A stretch of DNA of 64,000 nucleotides, from NCBI RefSeq assembly GCF_000006405.1, contig NW_003216498.1, positions 726,851-790,850 of the forward strand, read 5' to 3'. Position 1 is the stretch's first letter. Every line of letters begins with the position of its first letter. Positions 1-9,355 of the stretch are shown piece by piece. The notes under the pieces were generated by a model that was not told where the DNA came from, searched no databases, and saw nothing but the letters and a program-made list of their open reading frames with translations. Both the position numbers and the translations under genes were made by a program. This DNA is from Perkinsus marinus ATCC 50983 (taxonomy: Eukaryota > Perkinsozoa > Perkinsida > Perkinsidae).

Positions 1-1246
1 GAACACTCCTCCATTATCGGTGATCGAGGATCGCCAGTCTTGTATCTATGAAGTTGCCACTGATTTCACATAGTGTAGCTCAGACTCACATCCTGTGCCC
101 AAACCCCATGACCAGCTTTTTCTTAGTGAACATTTCGTGTAGTTTCTTCTCGGCATCCTCGGGGCTTTCGAACGTCGAAAGCAGCTCCATCGTGGCCTCA
201 TTAGCCCCACCGTGCAAGGGGCCCCTTAGGGTACCTCATATCGATACCAGCCTTCGAGTGCCTCCTGACCATCTACTTACCAATAGCAGTAGTGAAAGCT
301 GAATAAGCATCGCTCAATGTAGCAGTAGTGACTCTAGCAGCGAAAGTCGAAGCATTGTAGTCGTGCTCAGCGTAGCATATAAAGGACTTATCGAGAGTCT
401 CTGTGCACAATACACTCCACTGAGTAGATATGAAGGAGTCGTACTGATCATATCTCGATCAGGAGGGGTGTCGTATCCCGTCTGATGGAGCAGTCGGAGG
501 AAGTGGGCCGCCATAGTCTCTTGAGGATCCCGTTTACTGGTGGACACATCAATTCGCCTCCCATAGTGCGAGAAGTGAAACCAGTACCTGCAGATCCCCT
601 TCCCACTGGCAAACAGCAGGTAGATGCTTACAGAACAGCACAAGGCAACACAGCCATAAGCCTCTCAGCGACATCAACTGCTGTGTTGTCGCGGATCCTC
701 ACGTCGGGATCCTCAGCCTCTGGCTCGAGACAGCCTATGAGGGAGACGGAAACTCGCAAGACCTGATTGAGATAGTAGCTCATTAAAGAGCGAGCCCACG
801 TCCATTAATCTACATCCATCGGATGCGTGTCCTTAGGGAGCATCTCGAGCATGGTATGCATGTTGGGGCTGAGTTTCCTAGCAGCTCCTTGTCGTAGGAG
901 GAAAGCACTGAGTTCACGACGAGTCGGCAGTACCCCTCTCAATAGGAGGTATCTAGGATGGAAGGGGTCGGCTTGAGTCGGCAATGGTAGACCTACGCAA
1001 CTTCCTCGAAAGTCTCTGTTTTGTCGGTTAAGTCCTTAACATTGTAGCCACGGTAATTGAGGCCACTGCCGAGACCGACAGTGCATATGGCAGAGACACC
1101 AGCAACGACTCCGGCTAAACCATCGGCTTGGACTCCACTCGACATATTGGGAGAGGAAACACTGCTGAGAGGGAGAAGCCACCTCAGGTGGGAAGAGCTA
1201 GCGGATGAGATTCATTCGTGTCCGAGACCCTGATTCACGACAACAT
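1..1246 (-). CDS. prpC: 2-methylcitrate synthase (citrate synthase family), 5' part, mitochondrial
   Basis: The product condenses propionyl-CoA (or acetyl-CoA) with oxaloacetate in the methylcitrate cycle. Reading the minus strand through seven introns gives one continuous citrate-synthase chain: join of 1239-1246, 997-1197, 814-952, 632-762, 445-587, 281-400, 90-234 and 1-45 (transcribed from high to low), introns 41-51 nt. Landmarks are LPTRREL (near 920), LPKDTHPMDV (near 830), AEHDYNASTFAARV (near 340), the histidine motif GPLHGGANEA (near 210) and GFGHRIYKTGDPR (100-20). Both catalytic histidines are present; the catalytic Asp lies beyond the window edge. The order and wording of these blocks resemble PrpC more than the TCA citrate synthase. 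The first residues (MLSSSHLRWLLPLSS) look like a mitochondrial presequence; the 8-nt first exon is the least certain part. The gene is cut by the window, not broken. Confidence 0.92.
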
Positions 1247-2680
1247 CGGGATTAACCCAATGAGCTTGTCAAGTGCTTTTCACCACACATGAAGCATGCG
1301 AATGAACCTACTGCGTCGATTCGACTCGTGTTATGAGAAGGTCGTGCGTCGTTCTGCTTGAACGCATCTACTCTTTCTCACAGGAATCAAATACATACGG
1401 AACTGTATAATGATTTATATACATGGAACGGCATATATTCGACGCTACTGGGAGCGGTGAACCATGAATGTGACGAAGAGTGGAACTCGAACTCATCAAC
1501 TGTAATTAATATCATATCAAAATTGGATATGATATTAATTACAGTTGAATAATCCAATCTTGCTTCGTCTTTGTGAAATGGGATTCGTATTTATCTTGGC
1601 AAAAATAAGAAGAACACCACCCAGTTAGCACTTAGAAAGCTTTCATAGTTGAATGAATATCGTACGACGTACACGTTGCTCGACCTTTGAAATCTTCACT
1701 ATGGGGCTCTGTTGACCCGAATGATCAACGACTCTATTCGAACAATTGCCACTACGAGTCAATACCATCGTGACTAGCGAACACAATGCCTAACCCGTAT
1801 ACAATACCGTTACGTCCACGGTATTACCGTAAACTTATCCCTGACTAAGATACCGTTCAGACGGAGCTTAGCCACTAGCGAATGATACACCTCAAATCAC
1901 AGTAGATCACTCTGAGCCTGGACTCAGGTCCAACGCAAGCAAACGATCGTCGTTTACGAAAGCCTAACCCTAGGGTTCACGCACCCCTGGGAACAGCACG
2001 CATGCACAAATACGTGATGCGAATCATCGAGGCTAGCACAATCGACAGCAAATACCGTAACAAAAGTACAATAAATACCGTAAAACAAGGGGACAAATCA
2101 ACCATAACGGTCAACAGGTCTCCGTGCCCTGCACCGAACCGCACAGCCGTCGGGCGGCCGATGTTATGTTCGCGAACTCTCCTACAGTCACCTGGGCGGG
2201 CAGGCCGGTCAATAATCCCAACCCGCTGCAGAGGCCCAACACGGAGGGTCGATCATTTTTCAGCACTTCAGCAACCTTGCTGAATAGTTAAAAGTGCCGT
2301 AATGTGTCTCCATAACAATTTCAGCACTCAAATTTGCGCCCATTTTTTAATAATTCAGCACTTAATAATTTTCATTTGCTTCTCAGCACCTTGAAAGACA
2401 CTATTCATCAATTACTATTCTGCAACATTAACTTTTCAGCACTCTAGTGCCGGAGGTGTTGAATTGAGGATTTTTAGTGGATGTTCACTAAATTGGCACT
2501 CACATCACCCATATGCTGAGTTTGACTATTCGTCGTACAATATGGATAATCCAGCAATATATACGAATACTCAGGATATGTGCTCACTGAGCACTGCTCA
2601 GTCATTGAAATACACGATAACTATCCTAATTTCAGCAAGTTTATGATTCAGAAGTTCATAATGAATTCATAATGCATACT
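1247..2680. other. Intergenic, no gene recognised
   Basis: There is no credible coding exon here; open frames are short and lack family motifs. The stretch holds the long hairpin at 1496-1548. From about 2250 on it is AT-rich with a recurring TCAGCACT/CTCAGCA motif (at least eight occurrences between 2260 and 2640). Its right end (about 2607-2645) resembles one unit of the tandem array found at 3818-4055, on the other side of the transposon. Confidence 0.6.
1496..1548. repeat. Perfect 23-bp inverted repeat with 7-nt loop
   Basis: The arm beginning TCAACTGTAATTAATATC is repeated exactly as its reverse complement after a 7-base spacer (AAAATTG), 53 nt in all. No transposase, T-run or flanking duplication was seen. 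It could be a cruciform-forming remnant, a very small MITE or a structured RNA. Confidence 0.85.
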
Positions 2681-3809
2681 GGGCCTGTTTCACAAGGATA
2701 CTTAATTTAAGGCGCCTTAAATATAGGCGCGACTTAAGGAGTTACTTAAGGTATACTTAAGAAGTACTCAACTCATTTCACAACGTTTAGGAGCAACTTA
2801 AGGAGCTCCTTAACTTAAGGCGTACTTGAGTATCTACTTAACCATGGTTACAGGTATAGAATAGAATTACATGTTTAGTTTCGTGGTGTAAATGCTTCAG
2901 TGGTTAGGTTGTTTGTTTACCACACGATCGGCACAGGTACAAATCTGAGGTATGCTGTTTCTATGGTCGTTTACTGTTTCGCAACTACTGTCCTCGATCA
3001 TGGGTAAGGTATCAATGGTAAGTTACCATTGGTAACGAGCTGCAAGGGGATTTCCCACGAATTACAATGTTAGCTAGAATAAGTCACTCAACGGTCCGCT
3101 AAGTAGAAAATATACTCATGTGAACTCAAGGTGACGCAAAGCACTGAAATATCTCTAAGTCGCTGCAACTATCTGCGAACGTAGCTCTTGCGAAGAGCGT
3201 TCCCGACACCATCCACTGGAGCATCTGGGTCAATCAGAGTTATTCGAGATGACTGTGATTGACCCAGATCCTCATCTCCTGTTCCCAAGCAGCAAACATT
3301 GCCTCCTCGACGTCTTGCAGTGGCTGATTCTTAAGGACCATATTGTGAAGTTCGGTTCGGCTTTTGCTGCGTGAAGGAAATGAACTCTTGGCTCGATTTC
3401 TTTGCCTCTCTGGACAAGTGGGAGAGCACCGTGCTGCCATTCGTAAGGTCTCCGGTTCGACCCCTGCGAGATGCAATATCAAAGCATCGTACTTCGAAGG
3501 GTCCCTGGTTCAACCCCTGTGGGCTGCAATATTCGAACAAGGTACTTAAGTATCTATTTAGGTAGGGTCGGCTCTACCTCAATAAAATTTAAGGAATACT
3601 TAAGTTGCTCCTTAAGTACGCATGTTGTGAAATGCTTCTCGTGAATACTTAAGTATATGCACAGAAACTTAAGGCGCCTTAAGTATTCCTAAACTTAAGG
3701 CGCCTTAACGTGCCTACTTAAGTAGTGAAATAGGATGTCCTAATTACTTAAGGTATACTTAAGGCGTTACTTAAGTTTAAGGCGCAATTTGCTCCTATGA
3801 AACAGGCCC
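2681..3809. mobile_element. 1.13-kb DNA transposon with GGGCCTGTTTCA terminal inverted repeats
   Basis: The left end GGGCCTGTTTCACA and the right end TATGAAACAGGCCC are inverted repeats, with one difference in 14. The trinucleotide ACT flanks both ends (2678-2680 and 3810-3812), a clean 3-bp target duplication. The subterminal regions are packed with TTAAGG/CTTAAG and GGCGCCTTAA palindromes. A GGG...CCC terminus with a 3-bp duplication is typical of PIF/Harbinger-type elements, although those usually duplicate TWA, so the class is tentative. The middle holds no full transposase. A minus-strand frame ending near 3240 contains a plausible protein fragment (AAWEQEMRIWVNHSHLE), and two plus-strand tRNA B-box-like stretches lie at about 3445-3480 and 3498-3535. 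It is probably a non-autonomous copy. Confidence 0.8.
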
Positions 3810-3817
3810 ACTATTTC

Positions 3818-4055
3818 AAACTCGGCAATCTTGAAATTCCTCATCTCAATGAAAGTACTCAAATGTGGCGCAATACACGATATTTATCTTGAACTTAGCA
3901 ATCTTGGAATTCATCATCTCAATAAAAGTGCTCAAATGTCGGAACACTCGATAATTGTCTTAAACTCAGCAATCTGGAAATTCCTCATCTCAATAAAAGT
4001 GCTCAATTGTCGAAATATACGATAACTGTCTTAAACTCAGCAATCTTGAAATGAC
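3818..4055. repeat. Tandem repeat, unit about 71-73 bp, 3.3 copies
   Basis: Units start at 3818, 3891, 3962 and 4033 with A/GAACT(C/T)(G/A)GCAATCT. Each carries TTCCTCATCTCAATAAAAGTGCTCAAATG, or close variants, and ends near ACGATAACTGTCTTA; the last unit is cut after about 22 nt. A related piece occurs at about 2607-2645, so the transposon 2681-3809 appears to have landed inside an older array. Confidence 0.85.
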
Positions 4056-4346
4056 TACTTGTAAGGCAGCAGATAACCAACTCCTGAACCAATTCGTTGA
4101 GAAAGATTGTCTCATTCAATGATAAAGAGAAGAGATTGCTCAGCAGTGTAAGCTAGCAGGCGATTGAATTACTGTGGGTTCCTGTGATCTTCACACTAAC
4201 AGTTAGTGACTAACTGTTTCGCCTTCTCTGTAGTCGTCGCAGTTATTAACTGCCAGGAATGTATGTGCGTACCACATTCCACATTTGCCGCGCATTTAAG
4301 CTACTAGCAGATCCCGCCGCTTCGCTCCGGGGGATCTGTAGCTCAT

Positions 4347-4429
4347 GTGTACCGTACACACAGCTTGAATGCGTGTGCTCGCGCACGTATGCTGCATACG
4401 TGCATAGTATGCACTGCATACGGTATGCA
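4347..4429. repeat. Cluster of four odd-length perfect palindromes
   Basis: There are four palindromes, each with a single central base: GTGTAC-C-GTACAC (4347-4359), ACGTATGC-T-GCATACGT (4385-4401), TGCATA-G-TATGCA (4401-4413) and TGCATAC-G-GTATGCA (4415-4429). Each is perfect apart from the unpaired centre. Confidence 0.9.
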
Positions 4430-4597
4430 CAAATCTCACTCGCACATTGCTCGTTGCATGAAACAGTTCGCAGCCGTCAGGCTGAAACGGATAAGATAAG
4501 AAGCCTTATCACCTATTGTGGCTATCCCAAGTGTTGTTGAGTCAACCATTGTTGAGTCAATCAGTGCGGGTGTTACTACTAACAGCGCGGCATATGT

Positions 4598-4620
4598 AGC
4601 ACGTACACAGTGTACGTGCT
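4598..4620. repeat. Odd-length palindrome, 11-bp arms
   Basis: The arm AGCACGTACAC is followed by one A and then its exact reverse complement. It is the longest of the single-centre palindromes, about 170 bp downstream of the main cluster. Confidence 0.9.
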
Positions 4621-4797
4621 GGCGAATCAAAGACGCTATAGTTGCAGACCATTGGGAATGTGACATTGAATATGCTGTAATATAGACATAGGTCATGTAA
4701 GTTGCAAGGCGAGCCCCAGATCCGTTAGCGCAAACTTCATGCAGAGTGAAAGAGTGAAATGTACAGGGATTCAGCTTTACATTCTTCTCGAACTCCC

Positions 4798-4989
4798 ATG
4801 TTCAAAGTTATCGGCGTCGGTCTTCTGCTCATCGGTGTTATCCTCAAGGGTCAAGGTTACGATGCTGGACAACAACGCCTTATGAAAGATACCCCATGTT
4901 TGTCCCGCGAATGCGACCTTCTTTGTAGCAGGGAGAGAGGGGTTTGCCTTGGGCAAGAAACGACCAGTTGTGACTGCGACGTTCGATAA
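4798..4989 (+). CDS. Small secreted six-cysteine peptide (CS-alpha-beta/defensin-like), copy A
   Basis: A 63-residue intronless product. I chose the ATG at 4798 because it directly precedes a hydrophobic stretch of 17-18 residues (MFKVIGVGLLLIGVIL...) that reads as a signal peptide, and because the same context (RTP before the Met) recurs in copy B; an in-frame ATG at 4759 would bury the signal. The mature part has six cysteines spaced C-x4-C-x3-C-x6-C-x7-C-x-C. The C-x3-C ... C-x-C pair is the signature of the cysteine-stabilised alpha-beta fold, shared by defensins and scorpion-type peptides. Function is not known: secreted antimicrobial, signalling or host-interacting peptides all fit. A paralogue with identical spacing lies 2.2 kb downstream. 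Confidence 0.72.
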   Translation: MFKVIGVGLLLIGVILKGQGYDAGQQRLMKDTPCLSRECDLLCSRERGVCLGQETTSCDCDVR

Positions 4990-5881
4990 TTATCACTCAG
5001 CTCACCCAGTGTGGCCCTATTCTCTCTGCTATACCACTAGCTAACGATGCCATAGTAACTGCCAGGTCTCATCTTGCTCGTTAAGACTAATCTCTCTCCT
5101 CTTTATTTTCCACACATGGCGAATAAAATTCATCCGATGAATAGTCTGCGAGGGTTCGAGTTGCCTGCGATCATACCGTAGTGATACACGGAACACCATC
5201 TTGCTACTTTGCTGTGATGCTGAGCGCGCGAGGCTCGACAATTCTGCTAGAGTTTTTACTTATCGGACGAGGCTCCCTCATTTACTTCGTCATTAATCCT
5301 GTCTACTTTTTCTTTCGTGTACTGATTACCAGACTTATTGAGCAATGCTGAAGATATGATACCACAAGATTCGTCTGTGACACGCCGATATTCGATTTTG
5401 ATCCGTGACGTATTTGGCGAAGTCTGTATTCTTGGAGCTCGATGCACGTCGAGGATCTTACGTACTCCAGGGGTTTTTATTTGGATCTCAATCTTCGGTC
5501 TATTCTGTCACTAAAACTCCGATATGGATACGAGTCCTAGCAGAGAAAGAGATGTTGCGTTGCACGAGAAACCGTCGTCGATAACTCTCAACGAGGAGTT
5601 TGCGGAGAGGGGAACGGTGTCGCTACATTTGCGTTGGGTCCTATTCATCAAGTCCAGTCGATCTCGCTTTGGAAATTGCTGTGTGTATGTTCGACGGGGA
5701 TTGAGATGTGCCTGGGAGAGCTCAGTAGAGACATCATTGCCATGCGTGTGTATATTGTCTTTGCATGAGCAAACTGGATATCGTTCCTGAGCTGTTGAGC
5801 TCGCTCGTATGTCGGGAACCTGACTCGGGATCTAAGGTGCCGAAAACCTCTCAGTGATATATTGGAGTCTCGCAGCGTTTA

Positions 5882-6330
5882 ATGCCTCACTCTGCGCCAC
5901 AGTACTTCCGGACTTGTGGGGGCGTGGGTGAGGCGGGTTCCGAAATTTTCGATCATCGATACTGTATGATGTATCGTATGGCCGTGTGGATGGGTCTAGT
6001 CGAGGGAGGCCCTTGCCCTCGAAATCATCGAAGGAGTGCTCGACCATCCATGAGTTTTGATGAAGTCTATGCCTTCCCCAAGCTGGGAAGCCTTCCCCGG
6101 GAAGGTTGAGGTGCTTATAGATGCCCAACAGTCCCCGGTTATGCTGAAGGTGCCCGAATGATCTGGTTCGGAGTCAAGGCACGACTCTGCCGAAGTTAAC
6201 ATGGGTGGTGTCGATGTGTCGAGGAGTGGAAGGTTGAGTACCAACTACGGTATGACCAGAAGCCAAACGGAACTTACTAAGTTCAACTTAGTTTCAATGG
6301 CCAAGAGCCGCTCGAGCATCCGCGATAGGG
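5882..6330 (+). pseudogene. Copy-A counterpart of the 7761-8180 reading frame, probably not coding
   Basis: The frame starts MPHSAPQYFRTCGG and matches copy B for about 65 residues (motif FDHRYCMMYRMA, then GGPCPRNHRRS). An inserted run of about 20 bases near 6080 changes the frame and leads to a stop, and a further in-frame stop lies past 6160. Either this is a broken copy or the shared region is not protein-coding in either copy. Confidence 0.3.
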
Positions 6331-6904
6331 GGTGAGCATCATGAGCTTATACCCCTGTAGACTATAACTCCATGGCAGAACCAAGACAAGGGCACATAGT
6401 GCACATATGAGCTAGTACGGCTTGCGGATGGATCGGTAACTACGGCGGCGGTTAAGAGCCGAAGCAGACGGGAGATTGGGGATCTGTAAAGGTTGACAGA
6501 AAGGATCTGCGCCATTTGAGGGATACTGTGAAGGCGATGTCGACGTCAGGCCTGGGGATGTTGACCGGGTGAAAGAAAAGAGTATTCGAGCAGATTGAGG
6601 AGGTTAGTAAAGCTCCTCGTAAGAATTTTTAGGGGGAGTGTGCTGATGAGTTTGCGTTCAAGAAGATGAGTTTGCGTGCAAGGCTTCATCCAGCGACTTC
6701 ACCCCGTATTATCAAGAGTCTGATCGATCGAGTATAAAGATATCGATTTTGGTACAATCGCATTATTCATTTGCATAAGAGTGAAACAAGAGAACTGCTA
6801 GTCCCAGGACCACTAATAATAACAAGAGCTCGTTCTGCGTCCATAGTTTTCAAGAATCTGACTCGCCCCCTCTTTGGACGTGCGAGCTCCACTACTTCCT
6901 CGGG
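6331..6904. other. Intergenic, no gene; weak LTR-like feature
   Basis: No coding exon was recognised. A purine tract (AGGGGGAG, 6631-6638) directly followed by TGTGCTGATGAG, with a TATAAA-like box about 100 bp on (6735), resembles the polypurine tract and start of an LTR. No second LTR, end motif or polymerase sequence was found, so it is only noted. Confidence 0.4.
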
Positions 6905-7039
6905 AAGGCCTAGTATGATGTAATGTGAAGATAGGTCATGTGCGTTCTAAGGTGAGTCTTGGATCCGTTCGCGTAGACTACACGTAGAGTGAGCGAGTGG
7001 TATAGACAAGGATTCAGTCTTTGTTCTTCTCGAACTCCC

Positions 7040-7225
7040 ATGCTCAAGGTTATCTTCTTCGGTCTTCTGCTAATCAGTGTTATGCTCGAGGGTGAAGGTT
7101 ACGATCCCGAACAAGGCCGCCATATAAGTCCATGTCTTTCGTCAGTCTGCGACCTTTATTGTGACAAGTACACATCGAAATGCATTGGACAGGAAACGAG
7201 ATATTGTTCTTGCGAAAGTCGATGA
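7040..7225 (+). CDS. Small secreted six-cysteine peptide (CS-alpha-beta/defensin-like), copy B
   Basis: A 61-residue intronless paralogue of the 4798 gene. The signal peptide (MLKVIFFGLLLISVML...) is followed by a short acidic linker and six cysteines with exactly the same spacing, C-x4-C-x3-C-x6-C-x7-C-x-C. Residues between cysteines differ at about half the positions while the cysteines, GQET and the signal core are kept, which points to selection on the fold. Function is unknown. Confidence 0.72.
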   Translation: MLKVIFFGLLLISVMLEGEGYDPEQGRHISPCLSSVCDLYCDKYTSKCIGQETRYCSCESR

Positions 7226-7760
7226 TAATCACTTATATGATGATTCTACTCGTTGCCATCTTGCAGCCCACCGAATGTGGGTCTTATTGTCTCTGTCATA
7301 ACACCAGTCAACGATGCTATGGTAACTACCAGGTCGTCCTCTGTCCGTGATGAGTAATCGACTTACCATCGTGACCTGGCAGTATTTCTGATAGCAATCT
7401 CGTACCTTGCGAATCGATCACGAGCGATAGGTTGCAATGGTCTTCAACTCGATTTGTTGGCTGCGACTACTCTTTCTCTTCTCTTTTCAGCTTGTCACTC
7501 TGAATTGCGTCCTATCGATCAAGTTTACTCAATCTTGTGTTCGTGAATCGTTATGGGTGTGTCCGACGGGGGTTGAGATGTTCCTGGGAGATCTCACTAG
7601 AGACATCATGAGCATGTATATGTATGCTGTCTCCGTACATACAGACTGTATATACGGCATCCCAGGCTGTTGAGCTCGCTTATATGTCGGGGATCCGACT
7701 CGTGGTCTGAGGTATTGAAAATATCTCGGAGAAATACATATTGGAGCTTCGCAGTGTTTC

Positions 7761-8180
7761 ATGCCTCACTCTTCGCCACAGTACTTCCGGACCCGGACTT
7801 GTGGAGGCGTGGGTGAGACTGGTTCCGGAGTCTTCGATCATCGATACTGTATGATGTATCGTATGGCCGAGTGGATGGGTCTAGTCGAGGGAGGCCCATG
7901 CCCTCGGAATCATCGAAGAAGTGTCCGACCATTAATGAGCTTTGATGAAGCCTACGCGTTCCTGGGGAAGGTTGAGGTGCTTGCAGATGCTCAGCAGTCC
8001 TCGGTTATGGTGAAGTCCCCCGAGCGACCCGGTTCGGAGTCGAGACACGACTCTGCCGAGGTTAACATGTGTGATGTCGGTGTATCGAAGGAGGCTAGGT
8101 TAAGTAGCAACTGCGATATGACCGGAAGCCAAGCTGAACTTAGTTTCAACGGCGAAGAACCGCTCGAAGATTCGCGATAA
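7761..8180 (+). CDS. Hypothetical 139-residue reading frame in duplicated segment
   Basis: An open frame from MPHSSPQYFRTRTCGG to the stop at 8180, without signal peptide, membrane segment or known motif. The first half is conserved with copy A as protein, but the duplicated copy is frameshifted and the minus strand is open over much of the same stretch. I do not recognise it, and it may not be translated. Confidence 0.25.
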   Translation: MPHSSPQYFRTRTCGGVGETGSGVFDHRYCMMYRMAEWMGLVEGGPCPRNHRRSVRPLMSFDEAYAFLGKVEVLADAQQSSVMVKSPERPGSESRHDSAEVNMCDVGVSKEARLSSNCDMTGSQAELSFNGEEPLEDSR

Positions 8181-8545
8181 GGGGTAAGCATCACGAGCTT
8201 ATTCTTCTGTACTTTATAGCTCCACAACAGAATCTGGAGAGGGCCACATAGTGCTCACTACAACGCTCACGAGCTCGAGAGTCGTCTCTTCTCGTGCACA
8301 AGAGTTATCTTTTGGTGACCACTCACGATGTGCGGATTCGACGGATGAAATAATTGTAGCTGTGATTTCGCATTACACGTCATTCAAGAGGGTTGTTGTG
8401 TCAGTAAAAATGATATTCACACTGGCTGGGATGTATAGATGTAACTAACCAGTGAGAGGAGCTGGAGTATATCTGAGTCAGATGACTCCAAGTTTTCTGT
8501 TATCTATACTTCGGACGCTATCGGTATATCGTAGGAACAGAAGTT

Positions 8546-8612
8546 CTGGTGGCTCTATTGGATAGAGTGTTAGGCTTTTAAACCAAAGGTTGTAGTTTCA
8601 AGGTCCGCCCAG
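8546..8612 (+). pseudogene. tRNA-Lys(UUU)-like remnant
   Basis: It has a D-arm-like GGCTCTATTGGATAGAG, a CTTTTAA anticodon loop and a GTTTCAAGGTC segment where the T-loop should be. The anticodon stem has mismatches and the T-arm consensus (GGTTCRANNCC) is lost, so this is a decayed gene or tRNA-derived repeat head. Confidence 0.5.
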
Positions 8613-9283
8613 ATTATGTTCTCAGAGCTAGCATATGAACAGCGCTCTCTATTCCATCTAGTATTTATTCTCATTAGTATTCGGTCTCAGTTTAGTTGGT
8701 GAGGCGTTGTACAGATGAACTGACATTCGGAGGTTTTTGGCATCGTCCAGCTCAATTGAATCTGGACTGAGCAGTCTAGACTGGGAGAGGCAGCTAGGAG
8801 AGGTCGGAGGCATCATAAATCTCATGAGTAAGGTGTGCCCGTTATCTACAAATACCACAGGAACAATCACAACCTATTTTTCATCAAGCTACCAGGGAAA
8901 TGGTCAATTAGGCAGATTGCGAATGTAGACAACGCCTTCCTAGTTTTAGCTACTGCAACAGGCCTGCCCTGCGACGACTATTCCGCAAGTTAACCTTCCA
9001 AATATCAATATTACACTTCTGTAGAAGTTCTTCGAGCGAGCGGAGCTATACTGAGCCTGTTTTCATGCTGTGACTGCCTCCAATATTTTGTTCAAGACTC
9101 CTTGATTTCGGGCGAGTTCGCCATCAGGGGCATCACAGAAGGAGTGCCCGATCAGCGATCAAACTACCTCGCTGGATTGATCGTGAGATAGAATAGACCT
9201 TTCTAATTATAGTATAACATCAAGTCTTTCTGTGGATGAAAATCAGACATCACCGTGAAGGGACAACCGTTGTTGTGCATAAT

Positions 9284-9355
9284 TGGAGAACCCGGACATC
9301 AATCCCGGTGCCTTTCGTTTGCTAAGCGACCACTCTACCATTTGAGCTAATCCCT
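9284..9355 (-). pseudogene. tRNA-Ala(AGC)-like remnant
   Basis: On the minus strand a 72-nt tRNA-shaped sequence has the D-arm TTAGCTCAAATGGTAGAG, a TTAGCAA anticodon loop (AGC, Ala) and the 3' end GGTTCTCCA. The first base is A instead of G, two of five anticodon-stem pairs are broken and the invariant C56 of the T-loop is T. It is close to a real tRNA-Ala but probably inactive. Confidence 0.55.

Larger units (their letters stand above)
4056..4797. other. Intergenic with palindrome cluster
   Basis: No gene was recognised. The notable content is the series of odd-length palindromes at 4347-4429 and 4598-4620, and a hairpin-capable AGATCCC...GGGGATCT pair around 4309-4339. The last 100 bases are the start of the duplicated segment that leads into the secreted-peptide gene. 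Confidence 0.6.
4668..6330 (+). repeat. Tandem segmental duplication, copy A
   Basis: The segment matches 6905-8200 along several stretches, broken by indels. The peptide gene at 4798-4989 matches 7040-7225. The stretch near 5010-5080 (CTAACGATGCCATAGTAACT) matches 7275-7340, 5640-5800 matches 7507-7690, and 5829-6330 matches 7705-8200. The copies differ by many point changes, so the duplication is not recent. Confidence 0.8.
6905..8200 (+). repeat. Tandem segmental duplication, copy B
   Basis: Partner of 4668-6330. The spacing between matched blocks is shorter than in copy A (for instance 1879 bp between the two MPHS frames against about 2240 bp between the peptide genes), so copy A has gained, or copy B lost, several hundred bases between blocks. 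Confidence 0.8.

Noticed and set aside
6631-6740. Possible LTR retrotransposon end (polypurine tract followed by TG, TATAAA downstream)
   Set aside because: No partner LTR, no CA end, no target duplication and no polymerase sequence nearby; chance resemblance is likely.
8546-9355. Functional tRNA-Lys and tRNA-Ala genes
   Set aside because: Invariant bases (G1, C56, T-loop consensus) and several stem pairs are lost, so they are listed as remnants.
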